A stretch of 15,385 nt of DNA, from positions 9,172 to 24,556 of the forward strand of contig DDEH01000004.1 in assembly GCA_002336085.1 (NCBI GenBank), read 5' to 3'. Both the position numbers and the translations under genes were made by a program. Origin of the DNA: Flavobacteriales bacterium UBA1959. Lineage in GTDB: Bacteria > Bacteroidota > Bacteroidia > Flavobacteriales_D > Sanyastnellaceae. Within the stretch, counting starts at the first letter, position 1, and each line of letters opens with the position of its first letter. Shown here piece after piece: positions 8,551 through 15,385 of the stretch. The notes under the pieces are model-generated. The model had not been told where the DNA came from. It worked only from the letters and a program-made list of their open reading frames with translations, and did not search any database.

Positions 8551-8563
8551 TTTATTATCTGCG
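8551..8563 (+). promoter_or_regulatory. Possible -7 promoter element of the metalloprotease gene
   Basis: TTTATTATCT at 8551-8560 is identical to the sequence containing the -7 box upstream of the related gene at 12910. Its TATCTGCG (8556-8563) is a weak match to TAnnTTTG and there is no TTG at the expected -33 position. If used, transcription would start near 8570, which favours the ATG at 8615 over the one at 8573 for the protease. Confidence 0.25.
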
Positions 8564-8614
8564 AAATTGTAGATGCCACAAAATCATTATCTTGAGCGAT
8601 ACCAGAATGTCCTC

Positions 8615-11125
8615 ATGATTCAACAATCACAAAAAACCTCGGCCTTAACGGCCTGTCGCATACTCATCTTAACTGCACTCATTGCGCTATTTGGTGATCC
8701 CGTCACACTCATTGCGCAAACTGGATGCACTGAGATCGAAGAACCCTTAGCACTATTTACCGTTTCAGAGGACAATGTCGCGTGTTACCCAACGCATCAG
8801 CCCCATTCAACCTTGGTTCTGACCATCAATAAAAGCGTCCAACGAACAATCCAGACTGTCCTTCCCGACCTTTGGACACTTCCACTGACCTTGCCCGATG
8901 GGACACACGAGTGGGTGGAAATGCATCGGTTCTTAGCACATACGGATGATTTTGAAATTGGACACATGACCAAGGACGGACTGCGCACTGAGCGGTACAC
9001 CCCACAATTATTGACTTACCGATTTGCAACAGACGGATTCAATGGCACACTCGTCCTCATGAAAGATGAAATCGCTGGTACAGTGCGCCATAACGGCATT
9101 CAATATGAACTGGGAGGGTTGGAATGCGCACAAACACCCTCGGCCTATTATGTTTTGTATGCCATAGCAGATGCAATCGATCCACCCGCTTTCAACTGTG
9201 GCATGGAAGACATTGAGAGACGAATTGACACACGAAAACAAGCCCATTCTCCTGACCTTCACAGCCAACGTTCTTCTGTAAACTCGTGTGTTGAGATCGC
9301 ACTAGATATTGACTATTACACCTACAATTCCTTTAATCAAAGCTGCGAAAATTCCGTCGAATGGTCCCTCGCATTGCTCGCAGGGGTATCAGAAATTTAT
9401 GAGACTGAACTGGACAATCTGATCAATTTGTCTGCGTCCTATGTAAATGTTTGGGAAGTAACAGATCCATATGCTTCTTTTGTCGGCAATGCCGGTTCTA
9501 TGCTAGATGCATTTCGGCTCGAATGGCTCAACAACCCAGACCTTTCCAATCGTCCTCGGGACCTCGTGCATTTGATGACGCGAAGACCGGATACAGGAAC
9601 AGGAGGCATTGCATATCTGAACGTCGTTTGCAGCCCCAATTATGCAGCTGGATTTTCAGCGTATCTCAATCCATCATTGACGTACAATCTGAATAATTAC
9701 AGTTGGAATCTGAATGTCGTGGCTCACGAATTGGGCCACAACTTTGGTTCAAACCACACCCATTGGTGTGGATGGCCGGGGGGGCCCATTGATGACTGCT
9801 ATGCCGCGGAAGGCAACTGCACAAATAATCCTGCACCACAAACAGGAACAATTATGAGCTATTGCCATGCTGTATCAGGAGGTTCTGTAAACCTCGAATT
9901 TCATCCCACAGTAGAGAGCGTCGCGCTCATTCCGAGTATCAACGGCCAAGGATCATGCTTTAATTCCTGCGATGAATTCGCGACAAGCTGTCAAAATTTT
10001 GGATGCACCATCCCTTTCTATTGCAACTACGATCCTGAAGCCGAAATCAACGACGGCTCTTGCACCTTGCCGGACGATTGCGGTATTTGCGGTGGAGATG
10101 GTACTTCCTGCATTGGCTGCACCGATCCAGTGGCGTGCAATTATGAAGAAAGCGCAATTTTCGATGACCAGAGTTGTTTTTACTCCCCGCTGGGTGGGTC
10201 TTGCGATTGCGAAGCCGTCATCTCGCTCGAGGGTGAGCTTGGTCCAGGCCAAACAGAAAGCATCGCTGTAAGTGGATTTGGATACGTGGCCGCCGTCACA
10301 GTTTATTTGCATTTCGAAAATACCCAACAAGACATGTCAAGGGCCAGCGATCTATCGGTCATTGTGGAAGCGCCTGACGGCAGTTGCAAGCAAATCGGTG
10401 GTTTTGATGTGGACTTTGGTTGCACCAGCTCCGGATTTTGGCCTGCCGCTTGGCAGAGCACTGCTGACGGAGATTATGTTGGTGCAGCGACCATTGGAAA
10501 CGCTCCTGAAGGCATCGGAAATTGGTACATCCGCATTGGCAATGGATGGAGTGGTTCTGAAGGCGCCTTTTTCCAAGCAGACATTTCGATTTACGATTTA
10601 TGCTTGGAAGTCAACCCCGAAGGGTGCACAGATCCAATGGGCTGCAATTACAATCCTGCCGCGACAGTAGAAGATGGAAGCTGTGATCTCATAAGTTGCT
10701 ACGGATGCACCAATGCATCAGCTTGCAACTACATGCCGGGAGCTACCATCGATAACGAATCCTGCGAGTACGTCACCTGCCAAGGTTGCACCGAAGTAGG
10801 TGCCTGCAATTTTGATCTATCTGCTATAATTGAGGACAACAGCTGTGAATATTTCAGTTGTGCCGGTTGCACAAATTTCGAAGCGTGCAACTTTGACCCT
10901 GGTGCCACAATTGAAAACGGCACATGCACGTTCGACTGCGACAGCTGCACCGGTGACTTGGACAACGACGGGATCATTGCCGTCACAGATGTTTTAATTT
11001 TCCTCGCAGATTACGGGTGTGATATTCCCATATGCTTGGGAGATATCAATGGCGACGACAACACCAATGTGAGCGATCTACTGCTGTTGTTGAGCCAATT
11101 TAGTGAATCGTGTACTGAAGGATGA
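8615..11125 (+). CDS. Secreted reprolysin-like zinc metalloprotease with P-domain-like and dockerin-like regions
   Basis: The product is 836 aa from the ATG at 8615, chosen because MIQQSQKTSALTACRILILTALIALF... is a compact signal peptide; the in-frame ATG at 8573 adds 14 residues. A putative prodomain (about 37-220) is followed by a metzincin domain (about 222-451). The zinc site HELGHNFGSNH has His371, Glu372, His375 and His381, and the Met-turn GTIMSYC has Met414, as in M12B (reprolysin/ADAM) peptidases. Next come CGICGGDGTSC (489-499), two GC..P..CNY cysteine units, and a region at about 534-664 with GNWYIRIGNGWSGSEG that resembles a proprotein convertase P domain. Four 27-aa cysteine repeats (670-777) and a pair of dockerin-like repeats (GDLDNDGIIAVTDVLIFL and GDINGDDNTNVSDLLLLL) complete it. 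It probably degrades protein outside the cell; the substrate is unknown. The stop overlaps the next gene's ATG. Protease class is secure; the P-domain call is moderate. Confidence 0.92.
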   Translation: MIQQSQKTSALTACRILILTALIALFGDPVTLIAQTGCTEIEEPLALFTVSEDNVACYPTHQPHSTLVLTINKSVQRTIQTVLPDLWTLPLTLPDGTHEWVEMHRFLAHTDDFEIGHMTKDGLRTERYTPQLLTYRFATDGFNGTLVLMKDEIAGTVRHNGIQYELGGLECAQTPSAYYVLYAIADAIDPPAFNCGMEDIERRIDTRKQAHSPDLHSQRSSVNSCVEIALDIDYYTYNSFNQSCENSVEWSLALLAGVSEIYETELDNLINLSASYVNVWEVTDPYASFVGNAGSMLDAFRLEWLNNPDLSNRPRDLVHLMTRRPDTGTGGIAYLNVVCSPNYAAGFSAYLNPSLTYNLNNYSWNLNVVAHELGHNFGSNHTHWCGWPGGPIDDCYAAEGNCTNNPAPQTGTIMSYCHAVSGGSVNLEFHPTVESVALIPSINGQGSCFNSCDEFATSCQNFGCTIPFYCNYDPEAEINDGSCTLPDDCGICGGDGTSCIGCTDPVACNYEESAIFDDQSCFYSPLGGSCDCEAVISLEGELGPGQTESIAVSGFGYVAAVTVYLHFENTQQDMSRASDLSVIVEAPDGSCKQIGGFDVDFGCTSSGFWPAAWQSTADGDYVGAATIGNAPEGIGNWYIRIGNGWSGSEGAFFQADISIYDLCLEVNPEGCTDPMGCNYNPAATVEDGSCDLISCYGCTNASACNYMPGATIDNESCEYVTCQGCTEVGACNFDLSAIIEDNSCEYFSCAGCTNFEACNFDPGATIENGTCTFDCDSCTGDLDNDGIIAVTDVLIFLADYGCDIPICLGDINGDDNTNVSDLLLLLSQFSESCTEG
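10622..10945 (+). repeat. Four tandem 81-base coding repeats (27 aa) in the metalloprotease
   Basis: Units of the form GCT....(G/A)CN(Y/F)..(G/A/S)A...(D/N).(S/T)C......C begin near 10622, 10703, 10784 and 10865. They carry four or more cysteines each, against two in most units of the giant protein's C-terminal array, because CNY/CNF and an extra Cys near the end of each unit are retained. They link the P-domain-like region to the dockerin-like pair. Confidence 0.85.
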
Positions 11126-11652
11126 ACGGCCCATTAAAAACACGGAGATTGTCGGTTTTATCATACCTAATCCTCTCGACAGTATTCAGCCTTGGCTGCA
11201 CACAAGTTGAAGAAAAATCCACGCAAACAACGCCTAAATCGGTGGACGCATGGACAGGAGTTTGGGTAGGCGCGCAACCCGAGCGGCCCTTGAACAACTC
11301 CAATGGTGAGCCCATCGTCATTCGAGGCAAAACAGCCGTGGTGAAAGGGAGTCTATTCACCTTCACCATTCAGGAAAATGGTACAGCGACGTTGCAGCAA
11401 AATTTCGAAGATGGAAGGGCCATGAGCTTTGCGGGAACCTGGAAAGGACAAATTGATGAACGCAACAACGTCGCCTCACCAAGTCCATCTGAATCGGTTC
11501 AATTAAGTGCTGTGGTGTGTGATCTCGCCGCAATTGATACAGGCGCCTATCGCCAATACGTTTTGGTCGCAGATAAAGAAACGAATCAAGTGATGTGCAT
11601 CGGTAATTCGGGTGAACCCACTTTTCCAATGAAGCACGTCAGTGCCCTTTGA
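11122..11652 (+). CDS. Small putative lipoprotein of unknown function
   Basis: The product is 176 aa. The ATG at 11122 overlaps the metalloprotease stop (ATGA), so the two are almost certainly cotranscribed and probably translationally coupled. The N-terminus has basic residues (KTRR), a hydrophobic stretch and FSLGC, a reasonable lipobox with the lipidated Cys at residue 26. The mature part has DAWTGVWVGAQPERPLNN, then alternating short hydrophobic and polar stretches (GSLFTFTIQENGTATLQQNF, SFAGTWKGQID) suggesting a small beta-rich, barrel-like fold. I recognise no family. Its position makes it a candidate partner, chaperone or inhibitor of the protease, but that is context only. The stop lies 19 bases from the convergent hydrolase stop, with no clear terminator between. 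Confidence 0.8.
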   Translation: MNGPLKTRRLSVLSYLILSTVFSLGCTQVEEKSTQTTPKSVDAWTGVWVGAQPERPLNNSNGEPIVIRGKTAVVKGSLFTFTIQENGTATLQQNFEDGRAMSFAGTWKGQIDERNNVASPSPSESVQLSAVVCDLAAIDTGAYRQYVLVADKETNQVMCIGNSGEPTFPMKHVSAL

Positions 11653-11671
11653 AATCGTTTCATTGCAGCAA

Positions 11672-12742
11672 TCAAGGTCGTTCCTCTATGCTCTCAATAA
11701 ATGCAGCTACACCACGCATAAATGTTTCTCTGTCATCCCACATGCAAAGGTGAGAGCCAGAAACACACGTCAAACTTTGACCGTCTTGAACGAGCTCGGA
11801 CTGGCGCCTCATGGCATCTGGGTCCATTGTGTCATATGTCGCTCCAACCATAAGGGTTGGCACGGAAATATCGCCCAATTGAGACGTAATATCCCAGTCA
11901 ATTAAGCGTCCACCGACTTTAAATTCACTTGGCCCTTGCATCAAATCATACAGTGGGTAATTCAACTTTTCGAAGGACACTTTCACTTCGCTAGGCCATT
12001 CACTGAGGCGACAAATGTGTCGGTTATAAAACTCTTTTTGAATCAATTCGAGGTAAACCTCATTTTGCAGATCCCCTGACTCCTCAAAAGCCATAAGTGA
12101 ATCCAACAAACTCGGCCGCATCTGTGGACGAAGGACCTGTTGGTTGTAAGCAGCATACTCCGGAATGCTGGAAACCATGTTGCAAACAATTAGACCGTTT
12201 AGATGCTCTTGATAACGCAACGCGTATTCCATGGCGAGAATTCCACCCCAACTATTCCCGAGCAAGTAGAAGTTTGACGCATCATATCCCAGTGCTTGTC
12301 TCACTTCCTCTACTTCTTCCACCCATCGGTCAATGTTCCAGATATCCTCTGTGGGTTGATCACTGAAAAAACTACCCAATTGATCATACATGACCACCTC
12401 ATAACCATAGTGTGTCGGCAAATCATAGGCCAAGGATAGCAAGTACTCATGCGTCGCAGCAGGTCCGCCATGCAAGGCCAGTATGCAAATATCTGGGTTC
12501 TCTCCAAATTTCTGAGTAAACACTTTGTATCCGTTGGACAACTCAATGCGCTCGACGCCTGGCTCGGCCCATTTGGCCTCGCGTTCTAACTGTTGGTCAT
12601 CTGAAAAAACCAAAGCATAAGGACAATCTTCGGTCGACGTTTTCGCTTCACTAGTTTCTGACTCGTTGACAATTGTGCATCCACAAAAAACAAATGAGAG
12701 AAACAAGATTCGTGTCCCAATCGGGAGGTAACGATGCTGCAT
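11672..12742 (-). CDS. Lipoprotein alpha/beta hydrolase, proline iminopeptidase family (S33)
   Basis: This is a probable aminopeptidase or amidase of the proline iminopeptidase group, anchored to the envelope. The 356-aa product starts at the ATG at 12742, giving MQHRYLPIGTRILFLSFVFCGC with a lipobox-like FCGC and lipidation at Cys22; a TTG at 12772 would add ten residues and spoil the signal. The family pattern is clear: HGGP oxyanion loop at 91-94, MYDQLGS at about 118-124, nucleophile elbow GNSWGG with Ser164, then GPSEF, and the acid in GATYDTMDP (Asp304) and the base in GSHLCMWDD (His331). The family's usual HGGPG is HGGPA here. Most relatives lack a lipoprotein signal, so an envelope location is notable. 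It converges on the small lipoprotein gene and is divergent from the gene at 12910. The true substrate cannot be told from sequence; dipeptide or amide hydrolysis is the family norm. Confidence 0.9.
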   Translation of the reverse strand: MQHRYLPIGTRILFLSFVFCGCTIVNESETSEAKTSTEDCPYALVFSDDQQLEREAKWAEPGVERIELSNGYKVFTQKFGENPDICILALHGGPAATHEYLLSLAYDLPTHYGYEVVMYDQLGSFFSDQPTEDIWNIDRWVEEVEEVRQALGYDASNFYLLGNSWGGILAMEYALRYQEHLNGLIVCNMVSSIPEYAAYNQQVLRPQMRPSLLDSLMAFEESGDLQNEVYLELIQKEFYNRHICRLSEWPSEVKVSFEKLNYPLYDLMQGPSEFKVGGRLIDWDITSQLGDISVPTLMVGATYDTMDPDAMRRQSELVQDGQSLTCVSGSHLCMWDDRETFMRGVAAFIESIEERP

Positions 12743-12844
12743 ATTTAGTGGATTCTCTTGAATAAGTAGCAAAGTAGAGTTTTACTTGTGGTCCGAAACG
12801 CTCCTAGTAAAAAACAAAGTATAATTTCGATTAACATATATTTT

Positions 12845-12874
12845 TTGAATTCTATAATAAATTTATTATCTTGG
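12845..12874 (+). promoter_or_regulatory. Bacteroidota-type promoter for the gene at 12910
   Basis: TTG at 12845-12847 is followed after exactly 19 bases by TATCTTGG at 12867-12874, close to the Bacteroidota consensus TTG-N19-TAnnTTTG. Transcription would begin near 12881, giving a leader of about 29 bases to the ATG at 12910. The surrounding sequence is very AT-rich, as expected for a divergent promoter region between this gene and the hydrolase. Confidence 0.55.
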
Positions 12875-12909
12875 TTTGCGTTCACGACGCCTTACCAAAA
12901 TCAACTACC

Positions 12910-14061
12910 ATGAGAATCTTACTTCTCGTATGCTTCGTGAGCTCAACTCTGACATGTGCGCACAGCCAAATAGTGCAGATTATTGCTGAGCCTTTTGCGC
13001 AACACGACACCACGGGCATTGCTGATTTGGAAGGGATGACCACGTACCGCATTTATGCGGAAATGACCAATGTTGATGATGAACTATCCGCAATATTCGG
13101 GGATTCAGAAAGCCCTTTGCACATATCATCTACTACTGGTTTTTACAACAATACACTGGGCTCTGATCTCGGATGGGAAGTCAATCCAGCCCTTCTAGCT
13201 TTCTTCCCATTGGTGAATTACGATTCATGGCTAACCATCGGCGCTTCCAACTCTGCTGAGGGTGCAAACATGGGCAATACAATCGGTATGGAATCTGCGT
13301 TCGAATCTTTCAATTCGAACGGTGCTTTTATCGTTGATGACTTTATTGGTGGTTCCATTTTTACTTTGGCCGGCGATCCGGCTGCAGCTGCCGGAGAAGA
13401 TTTTCGTGTCTTGATTGCACAGCTAACCACAAGTGGAACCATAGAAAGCAGCCTAAACATGCAAATGTTTGTCAACGGTCTCCAGAGTCAAAATAGCGTA
13501 GTTCAAAATGCCACCATTGTCTTTCCAATCGGATGCAATGATCTGAGCGCTTGTAATTATACTTCCGATGCTACAGATTCCAGTACATGCACTTACCCGC
13601 TTGATTGTGAGGATTGCTCAGGCAACTGCATCGATGCGAATGACGACGGCATTTGTGATTGCAATGAGCCCGAAATTACTCCGGGTTGTACCCAGGCTGA
13701 TGCGGACAATTATAGTCCTGAGGCCACAACCGATGATGGCAGTTGTGTCTTTGGCGGATGCACCTATATATCGGCCTACAACTATGATCCCTTGGCGACG
13801 TATGACGCAGGGAATTGCTCATTTCCAGGATGCACCAATCCCATCGCACTCAATTATGACTCCAATGCAGAAGCCGACAACGGAGAATGCTTGGTTTTGG
13901 GCTGCATGGATCCACTGGGATATGACTTTAATCCCGTCGCCAACGTCCCCGGTATTTGTGAATTTCCCGCACCATGTGTTTCCGATATCGATGGAGATGG
14001 TGCTGTGGATGTTTTTGATCTCTTGATTTTCTTCGAGAGTTACGGCCAACCCTGCCAATGA
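12910..14061 (+). CDS. Secreted protein, miniature paralogue of the giant Cys-rich protein
   Basis: The product is 383 aa from the ATG at 12910, chosen for the signal peptide MRILLLVCFVSSTLTCAHSQ and its distance from the promoter; a TTG at 12871 lies inside the promoter. Residues 21-207 form one copy of the roughly 185-aa domain found four times in the giant protein (TTYRIYAEM, TGFYN, NPALLAFFP, YDSWLTIGAS, RVLIAQLTTSG). It looks closest to copies three and four there. Residues 209-355 hold five cysteine units, one interrupted by CEDCSGNCIDANDDGICDCNE, a probable calcium-binding Asp segment. The last 28 residues, CVSDIDGDGAVDVFDLLIFFESYGQPC, are a single dockerin-like calcium loop and helix matching the giant's C-terminus. 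The last cysteine unit (GCMDPLGYDFNPVANVPGIC) also matches the giant's final unit. Function is unknown; it may bind the same partner or surface as the giant protein. Confidence 0.9.
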   Translation: MRILLLVCFVSSTLTCAHSQIVQIIAEPFAQHDTTGIADLEGMTTYRIYAEMTNVDDELSAIFGDSESPLHISSTTGFYNNTLGSDLGWEVNPALLAFFPLVNYDSWLTIGASNSAEGANMGNTIGMESAFESFNSNGAFIVDDFIGGSIFTLAGDPAAAAGEDFRVLIAQLTTSGTIESSLNMQMFVNGLQSQNSVVQNATIVFPIGCNDLSACNYTSDATDSSTCTYPLDCEDCSGNCIDANDDGICDCNEPEITPGCTQADADNYSPEATTDDGSCVFGGCTYISAYNYDPLATYDAGNCSFPGCTNPIALNYDSNAEADNGECLVLGCMDPLGYDFNPVANVPGICEFPAPCVSDIDGDGAVDVFDLLIFFESYGQPCQ

Positions 14062-14089
14062 TAGTCACCGATTGCAACCATCGCTAGAT

Positions 14090-14114
14090 TAGATTTGTTG
14101 TCATAACAAAATCT
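14090..14114 (+). promoter_or_regulatory. Putative -7 box with overlapping inverted repeat before the SGNH hydrolase gene
   Basis: TAGATTTG at 14090-14097 matches the Bacteroidota -7 consensus TAnnTTTG exactly. The nearest TTG upstream (14072-14074) is only 15 bases away instead of about 19. AGATTTGTT (14091-14099) and AACAAAATCT (14105-14114) form an inverted repeat with one bulged base, overlapping the box and ending four bases before the ATG. It could be an operator or a leader hairpin. The stem is AT-rich and lacks a T tract, so it is a poor terminator for the gene ending at 14061. Confidence 0.35.
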
Positions 14115-14118
14115 TGCT

Positions 14119-15378
14119 ATGCGATTACTTTTCGTTTGTACTGCCATACTACTTTTCACCCTTAGCACCCGCGCTCAAGACGCCACCCGCGTTCTTTTTC
14201 TCGGCAACAGCTATACGTTTTTCAATGAGCTTCCTGTGATGCTCACAGAACTGGCAGCGAGCATGGGGCATGTTGTGGTGACAGCAGAAAACACTCCTGG
14301 TGGGGCGAGTTTGCAAGGCCATACCACCAATGCGACCTCGCAGGAGCTAATCGAGCAAGGCAACTGGGATTTTGTGGTTTTACAAGAACAAAGTCAAAAA
14401 GCATCGCTGCCTTATGACGAAGTCGTTGCGGATTTCTTTCCCTCAGTAGAATCATTGGTTGAGACCATTCGACTGCACAATGACTGCGCCGTGCCCCTGC
14501 TATACATGACATGGGGACGGGAAAATGGCGATTCACAAAATTGCGCTTGGTGGCCACCGGTCTGCACCTACTCGGGGATGCAGGAGCTCCTGACGGAACG
14601 GTACCTCGAAGCCTCGGATAACTCCCAATCCTGGTGCGCTCCCGTGGGCATGATTTGGGAAGACATCCTCAATTCTACCAACATTAATCTATACAATGCC
14701 GACAGTTCGCACCCATCTGCTGCTGGTTCTTACCTAGCCGCTAGCACCTTTTTTGTGGCGCTCTTTGGTGAGAACCCCGCAGCGTCGAATTATTCCGGAC
14801 CCATTAGCCTCGGTGCAAGCACTACCATTGATGAAGCAGTGTGGAATGTGTGGCAAACGCAATCAAGCGCTTGGATGCAATACGACCTTATGGGAATGGA
14901 ACTATTCACGCAAAGCACCTCCACCGGATGCAACATCCAAGTCAGCACCAGTCCATATGTGGACAGCGTTCTCGTCAGCAATGGTACCCTTGAATTTGTA
15001 TGGCAAAACGGGGACGTTGAGTCCTTGATTTTCGATGGAAGCGCCACGTTCGATCTAACTGTTTATAGCCAATGTGCAGCGCCGAATTTTTCTTCTGAAA
15101 CGTTTTATTCCAGCACTGCTTCCATCGCTCCCTACTCGACCAGAAGCAACTTTTCGATCTACCCAAACCCTGCAAGCGATTTGCTTTTTATCGACGTCTT
15201 AGCTTCGACATCAGCCGAGGTCAGCATGATGGATAGCCGAGGGAAGACCATGGGAAGTTGGTCCGTTACAGGAACTGAATCCATCAACGTATCGGGAATT
15301 CCTCAAGGAGTTTACAGTTTGGAAATTTTGTCGGACGGAAAAATCCTGGAAAAGCAAGCTGTCCTTATTCAGCGTTAA
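14119..15378 (+). CDS. Secreted SGNH/GDSL-type hydrolase with T9SS type A sorting domain
   Basis: The product is 419 aa with signal peptide MRLLFVCTAILLFTLSTRAQ. The catalytic part (about 21-225) has FLGNSYT with nucleophile Ser31, GGASLQGH near residue 61 and DSSHPSAAGSYLAA with Asp195 and His198, the Ser and Asp-x-x-His of SGNH hydrolases. FVVLQEQSQ (about 86-93) occupies the third block. A linker of about 120 residues follows. Residues 344-419 (SNFSIYPNPASDLLFIDV...MDSRGKTMGSWSV...GIPQGVYSLEIL) are a typical Bacteroidota C-terminal sorting domain, recognised by the type IX system for export and surface attachment. The enzyme probably removes ester groups such as acetyl from a polysaccharide or other polymer; the substrate is not evident. 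The gene is complete, ending seven bases before the window edge. It starts 57 bases after the gene at 14061 and may have its own promoter. Confidence 0.92.
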   Translation: MRLLFVCTAILLFTLSTRAQDATRVLFLGNSYTFFNELPVMLTELAASMGHVVVTAENTPGGASLQGHTTNATSQELIEQGNWDFVVLQEQSQKASLPYDEVVADFFPSVESLVETIRLHNDCAVPLLYMTWGRENGDSQNCAWWPPVCTYSGMQELLTERYLEASDNSQSWCAPVGMIWEDILNSTNINLYNADSSHPSAAGSYLAASTFFVALFGENPAASNYSGPISLGASTTIDEAVWNVWQTQSSAWMQYDLMGMELFTQSTSTGCNIQVSTSPYVDSVLVSNGTLEFVWQNGDVESLIFDGSATFDLTVYSQCAAPNFSSETFYSSTASIAPYSTRSNFSIYPNPASDLLFIDVLASTSAEVSMMDSRGKTMGSWSVTGTESINVSGIPQGVYSLEILSDGKILEKQAVLIQR

Positions 15379-15385
15379 CGGATAC

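Noticed and set aside
11650..11674. Terminator between the convergent lipoprotein and hydrolase genes
   Set aside because: Only a weak ATTGC-A-GCAAT palindrome with a one-base loop and no T tract lies nearby; not credible.
12867..12909. Longer N-terminus for the miniature paralogue from a TTG at 12871
   Set aside because: That codon lies inside the promoter -7 box and the extra residues would bury the signal peptide. The ATG at 12910 is far more plausible.

Overview
The window looks like chromosomal DNA from a marine-type Bacteroidota, most likely a Flavobacteriales relative. This rests on a type IX secretion (T9SS) C-terminal sorting domain in the last gene, the GC(T/M)D..A.NY...DDGSC cysteine repeats common in large secreted proteins of that phylum, leaders without Shine-Dalgarno sequences, and one good Bacteroidota-type promoter (TTG-N19-TATCTTGG). 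No phage, insertion sequence, CRISPR array, rRNA or tRNA was recognised.

Left end, minus strand (1-2325): a selenium module of selD (3' end cut by the window edge) and selU/mnmH, which together make selenophosphate and use it to build 2-selenouridine in tRNA. A possible 77-codon secreted ORF overlaps the selU start by ATGA. A strong rho-independent terminator separates this module from the gene upstream.

Centre (2429-14061): a locus of modular secreted proteins. A giant Cys/Asp-rich protein (1976 aa, minus strand) is divergent from a secreted reprolysin-like zinc metalloprotease (plus strand). The protease overlaps a small lipoprotein gene by ATGA. A lipid-anchored proline-iminopeptidase-type hydrolase converges on that lipoprotein gene. 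Divergent from the hydrolase is a 383-aa miniature of the giant protein. The giant, the protease and the miniature share short cysteine repeats and a C-terminal dockerin-like DxNGDxxxxVSDLL segment. The giant (four copies) and the miniature (one copy) also share a roughly 185-aa domain that I cannot name.

Right end (14119-15378): a secreted SGNH/GDSL-type hydrolase with a classic T9SS type A sorting domain, in contrast to the dockerin-like ends of its neighbours.

The selenium genes are housekeeping. The rest reads as a cell-surface or extracellular set: probable calcium-binding, disulfide-rich adhesin or matrix proteins beside a protease, a peptidase-like hydrolase and an esterase-like enzyme. 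That they work together is inferred from shared modules and proximity; no pathway is demonstrated.
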